Assembly (NCBI RefSeq): GCF_964656455.1
Contig: NC_135718.1
Span: 21,712,449 to 21,776,448 of the forward strand
Length of the DNA: 64,000 nucleotides
Direction: 5' to 3'
Origin: Halichoerus grypus
Taxonomy: Eukaryota; Chordata; Mammalia; Carnivora; Phocidae
Both the position numbers and the translations under genes were made by a program. The notes under the pieces are model-generated. The model did no database searches. It was not told the origin of the DNA and saw only the letters and a list, made by a program, of their open reading frames with translations. Positions 35,561 through 45,957 of the stretch are shown here, in pieces (the first letter of the stretch is position 1; every line of letters begins with the position of its first letter).

Positions 35561-35771
35561 AAAATATGGTAAATAAGGATGCCTGGGTGGCTCAGTCAGT
35601 TAAGCGTCTGCCTTTGGCTCAGGTCATGATCCCAGGGTCCTGGGTTCAAGCCCTGTATCGGGCTCCTTGCTCAGTGGGGAGCCTCCTTCTCCCTCTCCCT
35701 GCCACTCCCCCTGCTTTACTCTCCCTCTCTCTCTCTGACCAATAAAAGTCTATTAAAAAATATGGTAAATA
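35561..35771 (+). mobile_element. Can-SINE with 15-bp TSD, plus strand
   Basis: SINE body 35576-35756. The TSD 'aaaatatggtaaata' is identical at 35561-35575 and 35757-35771. The head is slightly altered (GGATGCCTGGGTGGCTCAG) and the tail is short (GTCTATTAAAAA). Confidence 0.94.
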
Positions 35772-36089
35772 GAGGAAAGAAAGGGAGATACTCACCCTTA
35801 CCCAAAGATTAACCATGTTAAACCATTCTGTTATGTGTCTTTTGGTCTTTTCTATGTTTTAAACACAGTTTGCTTAGCATATATTTATAGAATATCTGCT
35901 AAGTGCCTGGCACTAGGCTACATGTAGTTGTGACGATGTTAATTGTGGAGGCTGAGATTTTTTGTTGTTTTGTTTAACTTTACTATGTAAACCTTTCTTG
36001 TTATTATGCATTCTTTGTTACAAATGTTAACTATGTTTTAACATAAAGTTATTGTATTGAGAATACTACTAATAATTTTTCTTCACTAA

Positions 36090-36275
36090 AGTATAGTGTA
36101 GTGGTTAAGATGATAGTTCTGTAGAATCAGAATGAATCAAATTCTAACTCACTCTTGATTAGCAGGGTGAATGTGGGCAAGATGTATAGTTAATCTGGTC
36201 TTCAGTTTTTTCTTGGATAAACTAGAGCTAACCTATATACATGATGTCCATAAGGTTGTATCACATTGAATTCCT
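36090..36275 (+). repeat. MIR SINE, forward orientation, with tRNA-like head
   Basis: Begins 'agtatagtgtagtggttaag', the MIR tRNA-derived 5' end, then 'gaatgtgggcaag' and a 'cttcagttttttcttggata' block. One of the few MIRs here keeping the 5' end. Confidence 0.8.
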
Positions 36276-36879
36276 GTGAGCACAAATGACTTTATTCCAG
36301 TAGAATGGGTCTTCTACACCACCAGGTGGACCCTGACTGCCTCTCCTACTGGCCGCATCCAAAGTACTGATCAGAGCTGAGGAAAATCATGCAGTGTGGA
36401 TGATTGGGAACACCACACATTCATTGTCATCACTTGCAAACAAATCTTCACAAGGACTGGCCACTCTTGATCAGATTCTAGTTGAAATGCCCTCAGCTTC
36501 CCACCCCTAAACCTCAGACTGCCCTGCACGACATCTGTTCCAGCCGTTCCGTATTGCATCTCTACAGGGCAGGAACTTACCATCCCTTCCAACGCAAGCT
36601 GCTTTGTTGGTACTCTGGATCCCAACTTCCTTTCAGCTCTTGAGCAAGTGTCTCCTCCCTGTCCCCAACCTTCAACGGCTGGCTCACTGTCATCTGCATT
36701 TCACCAGCAGCGGAGTATGCAAAATCTTCTCCAGTTTTAAAAGCAAAGAAACCAAAGCCAAAGCTACAACCATGACAACTTTCAAGCCCCTATTTCCCTC
36801 CAACTCCTGCCAACTCACTTCTTATTCGTAGGTGAACCTCTCCCAAATAAAGAGGCTTCACCACCTTATTCTCCTTTTC
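36276..36879. other. Unassigned DNA, possibly eroded L2
   Basis: Rich in short C/T blocks similar to L2 coding sequence, but too diverged to assign. No intact frame. Confidence 0.45.
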
Positions 36880-37180
36880 CACCATCCTCTCCCCACTCGA
36901 CCCACTTGAATATGTCTTTTACCCTTTCCAGCCCAGTGAAACTGCTCTTGTGAAGGTGAATGATGGCCTTCGTTTTTTATAAAGCCAATGGACACTTCTA
37001 GATCCTCATTTGAATTCGTCTCTCTAGAGCATTTGAGACATTTAAACACATCCTCCTTTTAAAAACACTTTTTCCTTGAGTCTATGATACCACAGACTCT
37101 TGGCCTTCCTCCTTTCTAGCGGTTCCATTTGAGTCTTATTTCCAACTTTTTTCTATGTGCCTTTTAAACGTCATTTTGAT
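36880..37180 (+). repeat. L2 (CR1-clade LINE) reverse-transcriptase fragment
   Basis: Translating the plus strand near 36985-37055 gives SNGHF, then stops, then RLSRAFETFKHIL, matching the L2 pattern of a serine-asparagine-glycine stretch followed by a 'DLSAAFDTV'-like motif. Stops show long decay. Confidence 0.65.
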
Positions 37181-37210
37181 TTAAATATTTTCTTATTGAT
37201 TTATAAATTT

Positions 37211-37598
37211 TAGAAGTAGACTAAACTGCGTCCTCTCAAAAGTCATATGTTGAAGTTCTAAGTCCCTGTACCTCAGAATGGGATTATTTGGAGATAGGAG
37301 CATTAAAGAGGTAATTAAGGTAAAATGAGGTCATAAGGGTAGGACTTAATCCACTATGACTGGTGTTCTTATAAGAAGTGGAAATTTGGACACGGGTTTG
37401 TGGGCCTGGAGGAAAGGCCAGCTGAGGACACAGTGATAAGGCAGCCATCTGCCAGACAAGGGGAGAACCCTCAGAAGAAGCCAACCCTGACACCGTGATC
37501 TTGGACTTCTCGATGCCAGAACTGTGAGAAAATAGATTTGTTGTTTAAGCCATCCAGGCTGGGGTATTTTGTAATGGCAGCCCTAGCACACTAATACA
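37211..37598 (+). mobile_element. MLT1-like MaLR LTR, plus strand
   Basis: The blocks 'tcatatgttgaagttctaag', 'aggtcataagggtagg', 'gtgatcttggacttctcg', 'ttgtttaagccatccaggct' and 'cactaataca' follow the MLT1-type order. The first bases are eroded and no TSD is clear. Confidence 0.78.
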
Positions 37599-37681
37599 CA
37601 TACACTAAAAGGTAAAAATCTTGTGTTCAATGTCATGACATTTGCCACATTTATAAGGTGACACGCAGTTACAACCTAGAT

Positions 37682-37909
37682 AAACAGACTATTGTCGGGC
37701 GCCTGGGTGGCTCAGTTGGTTAAGCGTCTGCCTTCGGCTCAGGTCATGATCCTGGAGTCCCGGGATCGAGTCCCACATCGGGCTCCCTGCTCAGCGGGGA
37801 GTCGGCTTCTCCCTCTCCCAGTCCCCCCTCTCGTGTGCTCTCTCTCTTTCTCATTCTCTCTCTCAAATAAATAAAATCTTTAAAAAAAAAAAAAAACAGA
37901 CTATTGTCG
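37682..37909 (+). mobile_element. Can-SINE with perfect 16-bp TSD, plus strand
   Basis: SINE body 37698-37893. The TSD 'aaacagactattgtcg' is identical at 37682-37697 and 37894-37909. The head GGCGCCTGGGTGGCTCAG is canonical. The body keeps several CpGs and 'ctggagtcccgggatcgag', all signs of a young copy. Confidence 0.96.
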
Positions 37910-37924
37910 ATCTCCCACATGGCT

Positions 37925-38515
37925 CCACTAAAATAATACCTATCTTGATCTCTATTACCACATATTAGTTTTGTTTTTTGACTCTAGATAGAATCACATT
38001 GTGTAATTCTTTTGTATCCTGTTTCTTTGGCTCAAAATCACATCTGTGAGATTCATCCTTGTTATTGCATGGCTGTACAGTGTTCCATGGTGTGAATTCA
38101 GTGGAACAATGAATTGTGTTAGTTCGTCTCTTTATGGACATCCATACTGTTTCTACTTTTTAATTATAGATAATTACAGAATGGAAATTCTAGCATATAT
38201 CTTTTATGGGACATAGCGATAATTTCTCTTGGGTTCCTGTGCATATATTTTATTAAAAATGAGCTCTGCTTTCTCTTGGATAGATATGTAGGAATGAGAT
38301 CACGGCGTCATAGAATGTGTGTATTTCACTGTAGTCTAACTTTTTCAGAAATGCGTGTACTGATTAACACTATACTCATTGTTATGTGAGAGTTCCTATT
38401 GTTCCATAACTCACCAGCACAAAGTATTTTCTGTTATTCTAATTTCAGCTCTTCTGGTTGGGAGTACAGTAGTGTCTCTTCGTGATTTTAGTCCCTGTTA
38501 ATGTTACTGAGAACA
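37925..38515 (-). repeat. Ancient L1M 3' region, part 1
   Basis: The plus strand shows 'gtacagtgttccatggtg', 'cgtctctttatggacatc', 'aactcaccagcacaaag' and 'gtgattttagtccctg', the inverted order of L1 sequence from the 3' UTR into ORF2. Confidence 0.65.
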
Positions 38516-38553
38516 TTATATATATATACTATATATATACATATATATATAAT
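38515..38553. repeat. (TA)n-rich tract
   Basis: Alternating TATATA with single CT/CA interruptions. It lies inside the ancient L1. Confidence 0.9.
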
Positions 38554-38630
38554 AAAATGTTTATCACAATAATATTATGCTTACTCATCATCAAAATATC
38601 TTCTTTTATGAAGTACCTGCTCAAGTCTTT

Positions 38631-38800
38631 TTTTTTTAAGACTTTATTTATTTCTCAGAGAGCGCGAGAGAGAGCGCAAGCAGGGGGAGTGGCAGGCAGA
38701 GGGAGAAGGAGAAGCAGGCTCCCTGCTGAGCAGGGAGCCAGATTCAGGGCTTGATCGCAGGACCCTGGGATCATGACCTGAGCCAAAGGCAGATGCTTAA
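38631..38800 (-). mobile_element. Can-SINE lacking its 5' head
   Basis: Minus strand. The tail, GA-rich block and body are present, but sequence stops after 'agccaaaggcagatgcttaa', so the part corresponding to the tRNA-like 5' head (CCACCCAGGCGCC on this strand) is missing. No clear TSD is found. It is either a 5'-truncated insertion or an insertion that later lost its end together with flanking DNA. Confidence 0.88.
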
Positions 38801-39180
38801 ACCATCTATTCGTCTTTTATCCACTTATGTCGTGGCTTGTCAGAATATTCTAATAGATTTGTAGGTGTTCTTTTTATATGCTAAATACAAATCTTTTGTT
38901 GCATGTGTGTATGTATGTGTGTTTATAATGTATATGTATATATATACATATACAATATATATACACAAATATATATATGCACACATATATATTGAGTTTT
39001 CTGTGTGAAAAATATTTCTTTTTAATTAATAAAATTATTTATCAAGTATAATACTTCAGATTTTCTATTTCATCATTTTTTCCATGTTTATAAATTATAT
39101 TCTGGAGGAAATGACAATTTTATCTCATTTGTAAATTACTTTTTATAATACTTTTAAAATACTACAAGATATTTTCAATG
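38801..39180 (-). repeat. Ancient L1M, part 2, with TA/TG tract
   Basis: After the SINE the L1 order resumes: 'gatttgtaggtgttcttttt' and 'ctaaatacaaatcttttgtt'. A TATG/TATA tract occupies about 38903-38994. The right border is vague. Confidence 0.5.
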
Positions 39181-40404
39181 TATGTAAATGTATGATTATA
39201 TATTTTACTCATGTGTACTACATGTCTCTTATAATCTTGTTTTGTTTTATTTTAACCTTTCATTTTCTTTCCAAGCTTCAATTTGGGTTATTTCTATTAC
39301 TTGTCCTTGAATTCATTAATCCTATCTTCTGCTCGTCAAGTTTTCTATTAAATCTATGCAGTGGGTTTAGATTTCATTTATTTTGTATTTCAGAGTTAGA
39401 TAAGGTGAGTGGCATTAACCATCTAGCAATATGGGATTGAGCTGGGTCAGGTTATGGTTTTATGTTTCAGTAAGGGTAGTTCACTTCTGGTTTGTCCCTA
39501 TTCCTCAAGCAGGGTCTTCTCTGACTTTTCATTCCAATTCTGGTATGTCCCTATTTCCTTATCCCAAAATAAGAATGAAGGATATTCAGCTCTATCCTTC
39601 TGAAGTTTTGACCTTTGCCCTTTAGCTCCATTATTTGAGGCTCCTATAGGACAAGTGTCTGATTGAGAAACAAATGTGTATTTGAGGAAGGTTTTTCCTT
39701 CTGGTATGGCTTTGCCTATGGAGCACTGAAAGATCATAAGAGATTTCCTTTTGTCTTTTAGAAGATGCTTTCTACTCCTCAGGCACATGGAAAAACTGGC
39801 TGCTCATTCAAGGCTCTCCAAGTTTTCAACTTCATGCCCTTTTGTGTGCCAAGTTCTCTCTCTCTTTTTTTCCTCCCATTTTATTAAATCTGTGTAAACC
39901 AAACTTGATACTCAGTCCATGATCAAACTCTGCAAAGGCTCCAGTCTAGAAAATGATTAGTAATGGCCAATTCAACTTGGATGGGCTTCCTTGTCTCTAG
40001 AATTTTCAATTCATTTGCTTCTCACTGTTTACACAGTATTCTGATTTCTTTAAATAAATGTGTATATTTATATATCTTCTCCTGGTTGTTGCAGGGGTAT
40101 GTGTGCTGTCTGATATACCTACTATATTCTATATGGAAACAGAAGGTATCTCCTAGGATGCTAAAATTTGGGGTCCCTTCTGACATAAGTGTAGGTGCTC
40201 TTTTGCTTCTACAATTTTCCTAGGTGATCTCATCTTTATGAGACTTTTCTATTTATTTTGCCAGACCAGATCCAACTTCTGAGCTTCATGTTGTTATATA
40301 AAATGACCTCTATAGCATGCTTATATTGGTGTTACAAAGCACCTCAAACTTTACAAGTTTAGAACTAACTTTCATATTTCTCACTCCCAACTGGCTCTCT
40401 TATA
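39181..40404. other. Unassigned non-coding DNA
   Basis: No gene or clear repeat is recognised. Open frames of up to 96 codons lack any family motif. Confidence 0.5.
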
Positions 40405-40690
40405 TACTTTGTTGAATAGTAACATTATCCAGTTGCAGTGTTTCTATCCACTGCTCAGAAGCCTGAGAATCTTCTTTGACTTCTCTCTCCCTTACACCCC
40501 TAATCTAGGACACCACGCAGTCTTTATTGTTTTACCATTTAAATATTTCTTACCTCCATCCAATTCTCTACATGTATACTGCCTTCCTCCTACTCCTGGC
40601 CACCATCATTGCTCACTGCAATTTTTCCTGTAGCTTTGTAGTTCTTCCTGCCTCTATGCTTTCTCTTTTCCACCTCATTCTTCAAGGGTG
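40405..40690 (+). repeat. Possible L2 ORF2 fragment
   Basis: The order 'gaatcttctttgacttctct', 'cttacctccatccaattctc' and 'ggccaccatcattgctcact' resembles the C-terminal part of L2 ORF2. Diverged. Confidence 0.5.
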
Positions 40691-40699
40691 ACACGTGTT

Positions 40700-41022
40700 T
40701 GTCTTGTCCATTCTGGCTACTATAACAGAATACTATGGGTGGCTTAAAAACAGTAGAAATTTATTTCTCACAAAAAGATCAAGATGCCAGCAGGTACAGT
40801 GTCTGGTCAGAGCCTACTTCCTGGTTCTCATTATATCCTCACAAGGCAAAAGAGGTGAAGGATCTCTCCTGGGTCTTTTTTTATAAGGGCAGTAATCTCA
40901 TTCATGAGAGCTCCACTCCATGATTTAATCACCTGCCAAAGGCCCCACCTTCTAACACCATCACATTGGGAATTAGGTTTCAAGGTATGAATTTTAGAGG
41001 GGGTCACAAACAGTCTATAACA
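40700..41022 (-). mobile_element. MLT1-type MaLR solo LTR, minus strand, 5-bp TSD
   Basis: Left end TGTCTTGTCCATTCTGGCTA and right end CAGTCTATAACA are the reverse of the MLT1 termini. Inside are 'agaaatttatttctcac', 'aaggccccaccttctaacac' and 'atcacattgggaattagg'. The flanking 5-mers are both gtgtt (40695-40699 and 41023-41027). It is a solo LTR. Confidence 0.9.
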
Positions 41023-41279
41023 GTGTTCTTTTAATACTTCATATTTAATATTTTTCTCTGCTAAAATTTATGATTTTCCATTTTTCATAAGAATATGTCT
41101 ATATTATTTAATGAAGGCACTAAGACCCACTGATATAGTCTGTATCTATATATCTAGACTTAGTAGCAGTACCTTCTGCTTTACTGTGCTTTATTCTGCT
41201 TCAGTCTGAGTGTGTTTGGAGGGTTTTGTTGTTCTTGTTAATCCACTTCTCTCCACTTCAAAGCTTTTCATATATATTG
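41023..41279. other. Unassigned AT-rich DNA
   Basis: Short stretch between the LTR and the L2-like segment. Nothing recognised. Confidence 0.5.
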
Positions 41280-41470
41280 TTACCCTGACTTAAACACTTC
41301 CTCCACCCACCCCATATGACCTGGATAACTCCTACTTATTTTTAAGTTCTTAATATAAATGTCATCTTTTTGAAACAGTCTTTCATGAGTCTCTATTCTA
41401 ATGTTGATATTCCTCTTTCATACATATCAAAGTCCCTTAATATTATTACTTCTAGTAATATATTATTATT
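41280..41470 (+). repeat. Possible L2 fragment
   Basis: Contains 'taaatgtcatctttttgaaa' and 'cagtctttcatgag', similar to the L2 region '...aaatgtcacctcc...'. It may belong to the same L2 as 40405-40690. Confidence 0.4.
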
Positions 41471-41535
41471 ACTTCTCTCATATACTATCGAGAAAGAGTT
41501 AATTTTTGTAAGAAAATTTCCAACATAAAAGAGTG

Positions 41536-41749
41536 AATAGTATTTTTTAAAAGATTTTATTTATTTATTTGAGAGAGAGAGAAAGCAAGCATGAGTTGGG
41601 GGGAGGGGGAGAAGGAGAAGGAGAAGCAGACTCCCCAGTGAGCAGGGAGCCTGATGCAGAGCTCCATCCAGGACCCTTAGATCATGACCTGAGCCAAGGG
41701 CAGACACTTAATGGACTGAGATACCCAGGTGCCCCAAGAGAATAGTATT
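41536..41749 (-). mobile_element. Can-SINE, minus strand (cluster member 1)
   Basis: SINE body about 41546-41735, with 'aaaagattttatttatttat' at the tail side and the head ending ATACCCAGGTGCCCC. The 10-bp TSD 'gaatagtatt' is at 41536-41545 and 41740-41749. Confidence 0.93.
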
Positions 41750-41935
41750 AATAACCACCTATATACCACCATCATCTTGCTTCAAAAATTACAACTCATG
41801 GCCAATTTCATTTCATCTATACCTATAACCACACCTCCTTAGCTCATTATTTTGAAATAAATCCTATAAACATTTCAATGTATGTCTTTAAAGGATAAGG
41901 ATCTTTTAAAAAAAATTGTATCATTTCTCATACCT

Positions 41936-42154
41936 AAAAATCTACAGTATTTTTTAAAAGATTTTATTTATTTATTAGAGAGCGAGCACAAGTAGGGGGC
42001 AGAGGCAGAGAGAGAGAGGGAGAATCAGACTCCCCACTGAACATGGAGCCCAGTGCAGGGCTGGATCCCAGAACCCCAAGATCATGACCTGAGCTGAAGG
42101 CAGATGCTTAACCAACTGAGCCACCCAGGCATCCCCAAAAACCTATAGTATTTT
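41936..42154 (-). mobile_element. Can-SINE, minus strand (cluster member 2)
   Basis: SINE body about 41955-42136 with the head ending GAGCCACCCAGGCATCCCC. The roughly 18-bp TSD (aaaaa, t or c, cta, c or t, agtatttt) has two mismatches between copies, consistent with an older insertion. Confidence 0.92.
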
Positions 42155-42247
42155 CCATAATTTTTATAGTATTGTAAAATACCTAGTAATTGTTTCTATG
42201 TCTCTGCCCCTTTTCCCACCCCAGTTTGTTTCTTTGAATTAGGATTC

Positions 42248-42476
42248 AAATCAAGAACCAGATTGGGTGCCTGGGTGGCTCACTCGGTTGAGTGTCTGAC
42301 TCTTGGTTTTGGCACAGGTCATGATCTCAGAGTCATGAGATTGAGCCCCACATCCATTGGACTCCCCACTCCTCAGCGAGGAGTCTATTTAGGATTATCT
42401 CCTTCTCCCTTTACCCCTCCCTCTGTCCATGCCCCCCCTCAAAATTAAATAACCTTTAAAAAAATCATGAACCAGA
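42248..42476 (+). mobile_element. Can-SINE of an older subtype, plus strand (cluster member 3)
   Basis: SINE body 42263-42461. The head is GGGTGCCTGGGTGGCTCAC. The body contains 'gactcttggttttggcacag' and 'gagtcatgagattgag', unlike the 'gccttcggctcag' type of the younger copies. The 15-bp TSD (aaatca, a or t, gaaccaga) has one mismatch. Confidence 0.92.
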
Positions 42477-45164
42477 AAATAAGTATACATTACAACAAAT
42501 TAGTATCTCTCTTACATACTTTTTATACACGAATTCTTTTGCTTGTTTGTTTATTGCCTTGCCATTTATTTGTTGAACAATCATGGATTACTTGCCCTGT
42601 TAATTCCTCTACACTGATTTTTTTTAATTGTACCCTCATAATGACATTTAGCATATTCCTCTTTCCTCTAAGGAAAAAACAAATATGTATTTGTTCTTTA
42701 CAGTTAAATCTAAAAACTTATTTATATTCAGTTTTGATATTTTGGGGAAAAGGTGGCCTAGGTGGTCTCATGTACTTTCATCAGGAGGTACATTATTCTG
42801 TTTTTCCCACTTTTTGTGAGCTCAGTTTTCTTTAATTGTTTTGTGCAGTCATTGCCCTGGGCTATTTTGCATGCATTATGTGTTCCACAAGGGCAGGAAA
42901 TACCCCTGTCTTGTGCCAAGTATAATGTTTGTCACACACAATGTGTTCAATTGGGTGAATAAGAGTAGAGCCTTGTTTTAATTTATTGTATTGTCATATA
43001 GTCTTTGTCTCCATATGGATTTTGGGTTGCTGCAGGGACAGATCCTTTTATCTAACTTCCTGGGCTGGACTGAAATTTTTGTCACATTATATATCAATGA
43101 AGTTTTGAGTGGACGCTTTCAATCAACCAGGTAATATCACATGCTATAGAGAACTATGAGTTGATGAAGGATCTTAAGGCCTATAAACCTCTGCAATTTG
43201 ATTACCCTAAATCTAAGAGTGGTGGTTGAGAAAGCAACTCCGTATGCTTTTCAGCTGTAGCATTTTTCATCCAAACTGCTCCTAATGCCTTATTAATCCA
43301 TGCTAGCATTGCTGTGCCTCTAAATTTAAACTTACTGCAACCCCTTGGAACTAAGTTTATGATATGAGAAGTCACTTTGTGGCTTACAGTTTGATATGCT
43401 CAGTTAACTCTAATAGTGCTGTTTTCTTTCTTCAACAGACATAAAGCATTTCCATGATCGAAGATAAAAGTAAACTTTGTGTGTCCTTACTGCTTTTGCT
43501 TTATTTTCTGTTGATTCATATGCTGTCAACTTAACACAAACATAATATTTTTCCAACCTACTCTTAGATATTATGTTGCCTGTTTTTCTTGGTCTACAAA
43601 GACAGGAACAAGTGCAAAAGAGGCTTATACTCTCCTGCTATAGGCCTGTTCCACATTAAGTTGACAAATCATGGAAGCAGAAGTCATTGCCAAAAATACA
43701 TTTATTGGAATCGGAATTACTTTATCTGCAGAGATTGCTGGATTGGTTTATTAATTCTTCTAAATCCATCAAATCCTGATTTTCTAGAAATATAATACAC
43801 AATAAAATTAAACAAATTTCTTCTATCTTGTAATAGTACTTTGAAAGGAAATGTAATTGTACCTTGTTGCTATATCATAAATACCATTATGTTGAATTCA
43901 GTGGTTAAATATGCACTGATGTATTTCAAAATAGACATCAAAATCACTGTTTATATTTTATTACCATTCTTGATTTCAAAATAGTGAATGTTTTCCAACC
44001 ATACCCATAACCCAGGTCCCCCTCCTGCTGATGAAGAGAAAATAATAATAATCATCTTTAATAAAGATGGAACCTTTGCTTGTCTCCTGGGTTCCTAATT
44101 GAACTCTGGGGACTGAGGAACCATGTTTCATTTACCTCTGAAGTGCTACATTAAGCAATGTTTTATTATGTATTTCTGTGAAAACCACTGGTATCTCCCT
44201 CTAACCAACACTTGAAATTAAAATTCATTAGTCTACCTGAAAATTAAAGAGGGAAAAATATGTAAAGCCCTTTCAAAAATTATTATAATGCCTGCCCCCA
44301 AGGAACAGGATAACCAGCCTTCCTGTTAACAAACTTGTTATATTGATTTAAGGAATGATAATGAGCACATCCTCTTTGTAAAAACTCATTGGGAAATTTA
44401 CTTTCAGCTCCTCTTATGAGACCTGCTCCTGAATCTCTTAAATGTTATTTAACTTTATATCTTACAAACTCTTTTAATTCATGAGTGGAATCCTATTTTC
44501 TCTTTTCTCTGGTTGTGGGGCAACTCTAAAGCCAAGCTGTAGCCCACCTACCCCTGGAGCATGATTTTTCACCTGTCTTCTCAATAGTTAGCACCCCCTC
44601 CCCCTTAACTGGGCTTGGATTTATTTTCCTATTTTTATATTTGTTTGCTTCCCCCCCCATCTAATCTCCTTTAGTGTTATTTATGACAATTAGAAGTGTA
44701 AATTCCAAGATATTTTATTGTACACAATCACTGTCTTCAAACTAGTTGTAGGAGTATTACATTTTTATTCTATGTTTCATTTCAATTTGTACTCTCAAAT
44801 CTGTTTCTCTAGAAATTTATATTTCTCTTTACTGAGTTTGGTGTTTCTGTTTTGGGATTTATATTTTCCTATTACTTGGTGACTCCTAGCATTTTTTGTT
44901 TATTTGTTCATTTGTTTTGTTTTTTAAAGCACTTCCAGAGTCGTCTCCTGCATATTTTCTCTAGCTACTTTTAATTTTAAAAATCGCCTTAATTTATTGT
45001 ATGCTGATGCCAGTTATTGTTTTTATTGTTTGTCTAGCATATTTTCTATAATTTGCAAAGTTTCTATAATTTAATGGATGAGAAGGACACATAGGCTCTT
45101 TTGTCATTTTGATTCAGTGTTCCTTAATTGCCAGTTTTTATTTTGCTGAAGGAGGGAGTCTATC
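42477..45164. other. Unassigned non-coding DNA, largely AT-rich
   Basis: No gene or RNA is recognised in 2.7 kb apart from one possible L2 end. The longest frame, 122 codons from 42467, begins at the SINE TSD and has no family signature. Confidence 0.5.
42860..42965 (+). repeat. Possible L2 3' end
   Basis: The sequence 'ttccacaagggcaggaaata', 'ccaagtataatgtttgtcac' and 'tgtgttcaattgggtgaata' follows the L2 terminus. Diverged. Confidence 0.5.
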
Positions 45165-45528
45165 ACTCAAGGATGTGTGTGGATCCATCTCTGGACTCTA
45201 TTTTATTTTATTGGCATATGTGTCTATTATTTCACTAATAGCATATTGTCTTGGTCACTTTAGGTTTATAGTAAGTCTTGAAGTTGGGTAATACCCATCC
45301 TTCAATGTTATTCTTCTTCCAAGTGTTTTTTGTTTGTTTTTGCCTTTTATATAAATTTTAGTAATACTTTATTGATATATGCAAAATAGCTTGATAAAAC
45401 TTTGATTGGGATTATATTAAATCATAGATCAAGGTGCAAATAATTGAAATCTTAGCACTATTGAGTCTTGCCATCAATGAACATGGAATACATCTCCATT
45501 TATTTAACTCTTTGATTTCTTTCATAAG

Positions 45529-45564
45529 AATTTTGTGTTTTCAAAAAAAAAATTTTGTGTTTTC
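45529..45564 (+). repeat. Poly(A) tract flanked by a 14-bp direct repeat
   Basis: AATTTTGTGTTTTC at 45529-45542 recurs at 45551-45564, with only eight A between. It resembles a retrotransposon insertion reduced to its tail. The surrounding DNA is ancient L1, where the motif is present once. Confidence 0.7.
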
Positions 45565-45759
45565 CCACATACAGATCCTATAAATATATTGCTATATTTA
45601 TACCTAAGTATTTCATTTTTTTGACATAATGGATATGATCGTGTGTTTTTAATTTCTAATTTCAAGTTCCAATTAGTTTTTTCTGCTATGAAGGAAAGAA
45701 ATAGACTTTTTAATATTAATCTTGTATCCTGTGGCCTTGCTATAATCTTTTCTCTCTTT

Positions 45760-45957
45760 TTTTTTTTTTTTTAGATTTGTTTATTTGAGAGAGAGAGAGA
45801 GCACAAACAGGAGAGTCAGGGAGAGGGAGAGAGAATCTCATGCAGACTACACTGAGCATGGAACCCAGCATGGCACTGGATCTCACAACCCTGAGATTAG
45901 GACATGAGCCAAAGCCAAGAGTCAGATGCTTAACTGACTGTGCCACCCAAATGCCCC
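45760..45957 (-). mobile_element. Can-SINE of older subtype, minus strand
   Basis: T-run tail, then a GA-rich body. The head is diverged at CCACCCAAATGCCCC. The body has 'gccaagagtcagatg', the older subtype also seen at 42263 and 57351. Flanks share only a short 'ttctct' motif. Confidence 0.9.

Noticed and set aside
42467..42835. A 122-codon open frame rich in hydrophobic residues
   Set aside because: It starts in the right-hand duplication next to a SINE and runs through AT-rich DNA, where frames become Leu/Phe/Ile-rich by composition.
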